From Winogradskyella psychrotolerans (GTDB lineage Bacteria > Bacteroidota > Bacteroidia > Flavobacteriales > Flavobacteriaceae): a stretch of DNA of 64,000 nt. The position numbers and the translations under genes were made by a program. The stretch is taken from the NCBI RefSeq assembly GCF_018860545.1, contig NZ_JAHKPN010000031.1:1-64000 (forward strand), in the 5' to 3' direction. The notes under the pieces are model-generated. The model saw nothing but the letters and a program-made list of their open reading frames with translations, made no database searches and was not told the origin of the DNA. Below are positions 62,321 to 64,000 of this stretch, in pieces. Position 1 is the first letter of the stretch. Every line of letters starts with the position of its first letter.

Positions 62321-64000
62321 ATGAAAAACTATATATCGCTATTAATGATCATTTGCTTTGCTTCTTTTTCTAATGCTCAAAATGATTTTGAAGACCAGTG
62401 GAAAGAAGTCACCAAACTCGAAACCGAAGGCCTTACAAAAAGTGCTTCGGATGTCGTCGAAACCATATACAAAAAAGCGACTAAAGCTAAAAATACAGAG
62501 CAACGTATCAAAGCCTTATTGCATATTAGCAAGTATTTATTGATTCTTGAAGAAGAGGCACAACTCACTATTGTAAATCGATTTAAAACTGAAATTGAAG
62601 CCTCTTCAGACCTAATAACCAAACACCTTTTGGAGAATATGTTAGCCACGATGTATTGGCAGTATTTTCAGCAAAGTCGTTATCAATTTTATAACCGAAC
62701 CAAGACTTCCGAAAAAGTAAGTGATGATTTTAGAACTTGGGATTTAGAAACCATTTTTAATGAAATTCACACCTATTATCAGCGTTCACTTCAACATGCA
62801 GATGTACTTCAAAAAGAATCATTACATAATTACAGTCAACTTCTGAATGAAGCTGAAAATTCTAAAGACTATCGTCCTACCTTATATGATTTATTGAGCC
62901 ATAATGCTTTAGAATTTTACAAAACGGATGAAAACAGCATCACACAACCTTCTTATAAATTTACCATTGAGAATCCTGATTTAATTGCTGAAAGTGACAT
63001 TTTTACCACAGTAGACTTAACATCCAAAGACACCGTATCGTTGCAACGCAATGCTTTAAAAATCTATCAAAATTTATTGAAATTTCATCATAAAGATCAA
63101 GCTTCAAAAGCATTTGTAAACGTTGATATTGAACGTTTACTTTTTGTAAAACAACATGCGACGTTCTCAGATGCAGAAGCATTATGTCTCAATACCTTAA
63201 AGTTAGAATCTAAAAATTTGAAGTCTTCAGAATTATCTGCTTTATATGATTTTGAAATTGCTAGAATTTATAAACGCCAAGGAGAATTATATAATAGTAA
63301 TCTTGAAAACAGTGACACAAACACCACAAATCGTTGGAAGTTAAAAGAAGCCTACGAACTTTGTGACACCGCATTTTCAAGATTTCCCGATAGTCATGGA
63401 GGTAAAAAATGTTTGGCTTTAATGGAGGACATAAAATTACCAAAACTTCACATTACAGCTGAACAATTTATTCCTGTTAATTCACCTTCTAAAGTTTTAG
63501 TTTCATATAAAAACCTCACGATAATTGATTTTAATATTTATAAAGTCACACAACAACAATTAGAAAATTACAACAGCCTTTATAAAACTGAAGGGAAGTT
63601 AGAATTTTTGAAATCATTAAAAACTTATAAAAGCTTTATTTCAAATTTAAAAACAGAATTAGATTATCAAAATCACACCACTGAAGTTGTCATACCAAAT
63701 CTCGGGAATGGCTTGTACCTTATTCATGCCGATTTACATACTAATGTTTTTGCCACCACGCCTATTCAAGTTACAGATATGGCATTAATTGAAAGTTTTG
63801 AAAATGACATGCAAATGTATCAGGTCATTAACAGACAACATGGTCAACCCATCACAAACGCCAAAGTAGAATTAACCTATTCCAACAAAAATAAACAGTT
63901 TACAAGATCTTATACAACGGACCGTTTTGGAAAATTTGAATTTCAAAAGGATAAGACTTATTACAATGATGTTGAAATAAAAATCAGTTCTAAAAACGAC
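62321..64000 (+). CDS. Alpha-2-macroglobulin family protein, N-terminal part (runs off the window)
   Basis: The frame is open from the ATG at 62,321 to the last base, 560 codons without a stop. It has a signal peptide (MKNYISLLMIICFASFSNAQ) and then DFEDQWKEVTKLETEGLTKS, which I recognise as the start of the long (about 1,800-2,000 residue) Bacteroidota A2M-type proteins. Residues 22-400 look like a helical domain. MG-like beta domains begin near 400, including DMQMYQVINRQHGQPITNAK near 500. The thioester region, if present, lies outside the window. Such proteins may trap foreign proteases, but this is not shown. Confidence 0.8.
   Translation, partial: MKNYISLLMIICFASFSNAQNDFEDQWKEVTKLETEGLTKSASDVVETIYKKATKAKNTEQRIKALLHISKYLLILEEEAQLTIVNRFKTEIEASSDLITKHLLENMLATMYWQYFQQSRYQFYNRTKTSEKVSDDFRTWDLETIFNEIHTYYQRSLQHADVLQKESLHNYSQLLNEAENSKDYRPTLYDLLSHNALEFYKTDENSITQPSYKFTIENPDLIAESDIFTTVDLTSKDTVSLQRNALKIYQNLLKFHHKDQASKAFVNVDIERLLFVKQHATFSDAEALCLNTLKLESKNLKSSELSALYDFEIARIYKRQGELYNSNLENSDTNTTNRWKLKEAYELCDTAFSRFPDSHGGKKCLALMEDIKLPKLHITAEQFIPVNSPSKVLVSYKNLTIIDFNIYKVTQQQLENYNSLYKTEGKLEFLKSLKTYKSFISNLKTELDYQNHTTEVVIPNLGNGLYLIHADLHTNVFATTPIQVTDMALIESFENDMQMYQVINRQHGQPITNAKVELTYSNKNKQFTRSYTTDRFGKFEFQKDKTYYNDVEIKISSKND

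Overview
The window is chromosomal DNA from a marine-type Flavobacteriaceae bacterium (Bacteroidota). Several independent signs agree. The DNA is AT-rich. Promoters match the Bacteroidota TAnnTTTG -7 box and Shine-Dalgarno sequences are not obvious. Two proteins carry type IX secretion (T9SS) sorting domains. The fused str-S10-spc-alpha ribosomal block has rpsJ after fusA and is followed by carA and eno. I cannot name the genus. No tRNA, rRNA, CRISPR array, insertion sequence or prophage was seen.

Region 1 (1-20,510, minus strand) is the translation block: rpsL-rpsG-fusA-rpsJ, rplC through rplO, secY-infA-rpmJ-rpsM-rpsK, rpsD-rpoA-rplQ, then carA and eno. Two genes too short for routine ORF calling, rpmJ (38 aa) and rpmD (59 aa), were placed by reading the sequence. 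A strong promoter precedes rpsL. Rho-independent terminators close rplQ, carA and eno, so carA and eno are separate units. Hairpins before rpsD and before rplC may divide the block; the rplC leader also holds two copies of an 18-bp near-palindrome.

Region 2 (20,600-37,400) is a mixed housekeeping and accessory segment: an Omp85/BamA-like outer membrane protein, a T9SS-exported arylsulfotransferase-like protein, rlmB, a rhomboid protease, rarA, a HAD phosphatase, a polysaccharide-deacetylase-like protein, radC, a PaiB-like FMN-binding protein, a dienelactone hydrolase, a tRNA-dihydrouridine synthase and a B12-binding radical SAM protein. It contains a mosaic scar made of a dus 5' fragment and a 3' fragment of a small exported-protein gene, and REP-like palindromes, one of which lies inside the radical SAM coding sequence.

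Region 3 (37,400-51,800) is accessory: an AraC regulator with an MFS transporter, two small membrane proteins, a 1081-aa T9SS surface protein flanked by a 534-bp direct repeat, a Fic protein whose promoter sits inside a perfect inverted repeat, a PLP-fold enzyme, an orphan Imm53-like immunity protein, and a TetR-controlled redox/detoxification cluster (AhpD-like, EthD-like, DsbA/FrnE-like, haloacid dehalogenase-like) with two matching operators.

Region 4 (51,900-64,000) holds a CPBP protease-LytS kinase-LytTR regulator operon, mpl, a TetR-ABC-HlyD-TolC export operon whose ABC ATPase has degenerate catalytic motifs, a TPR protein, and the first 560 codons of an alpha-2-macroglobulin family protein that runs off the end.
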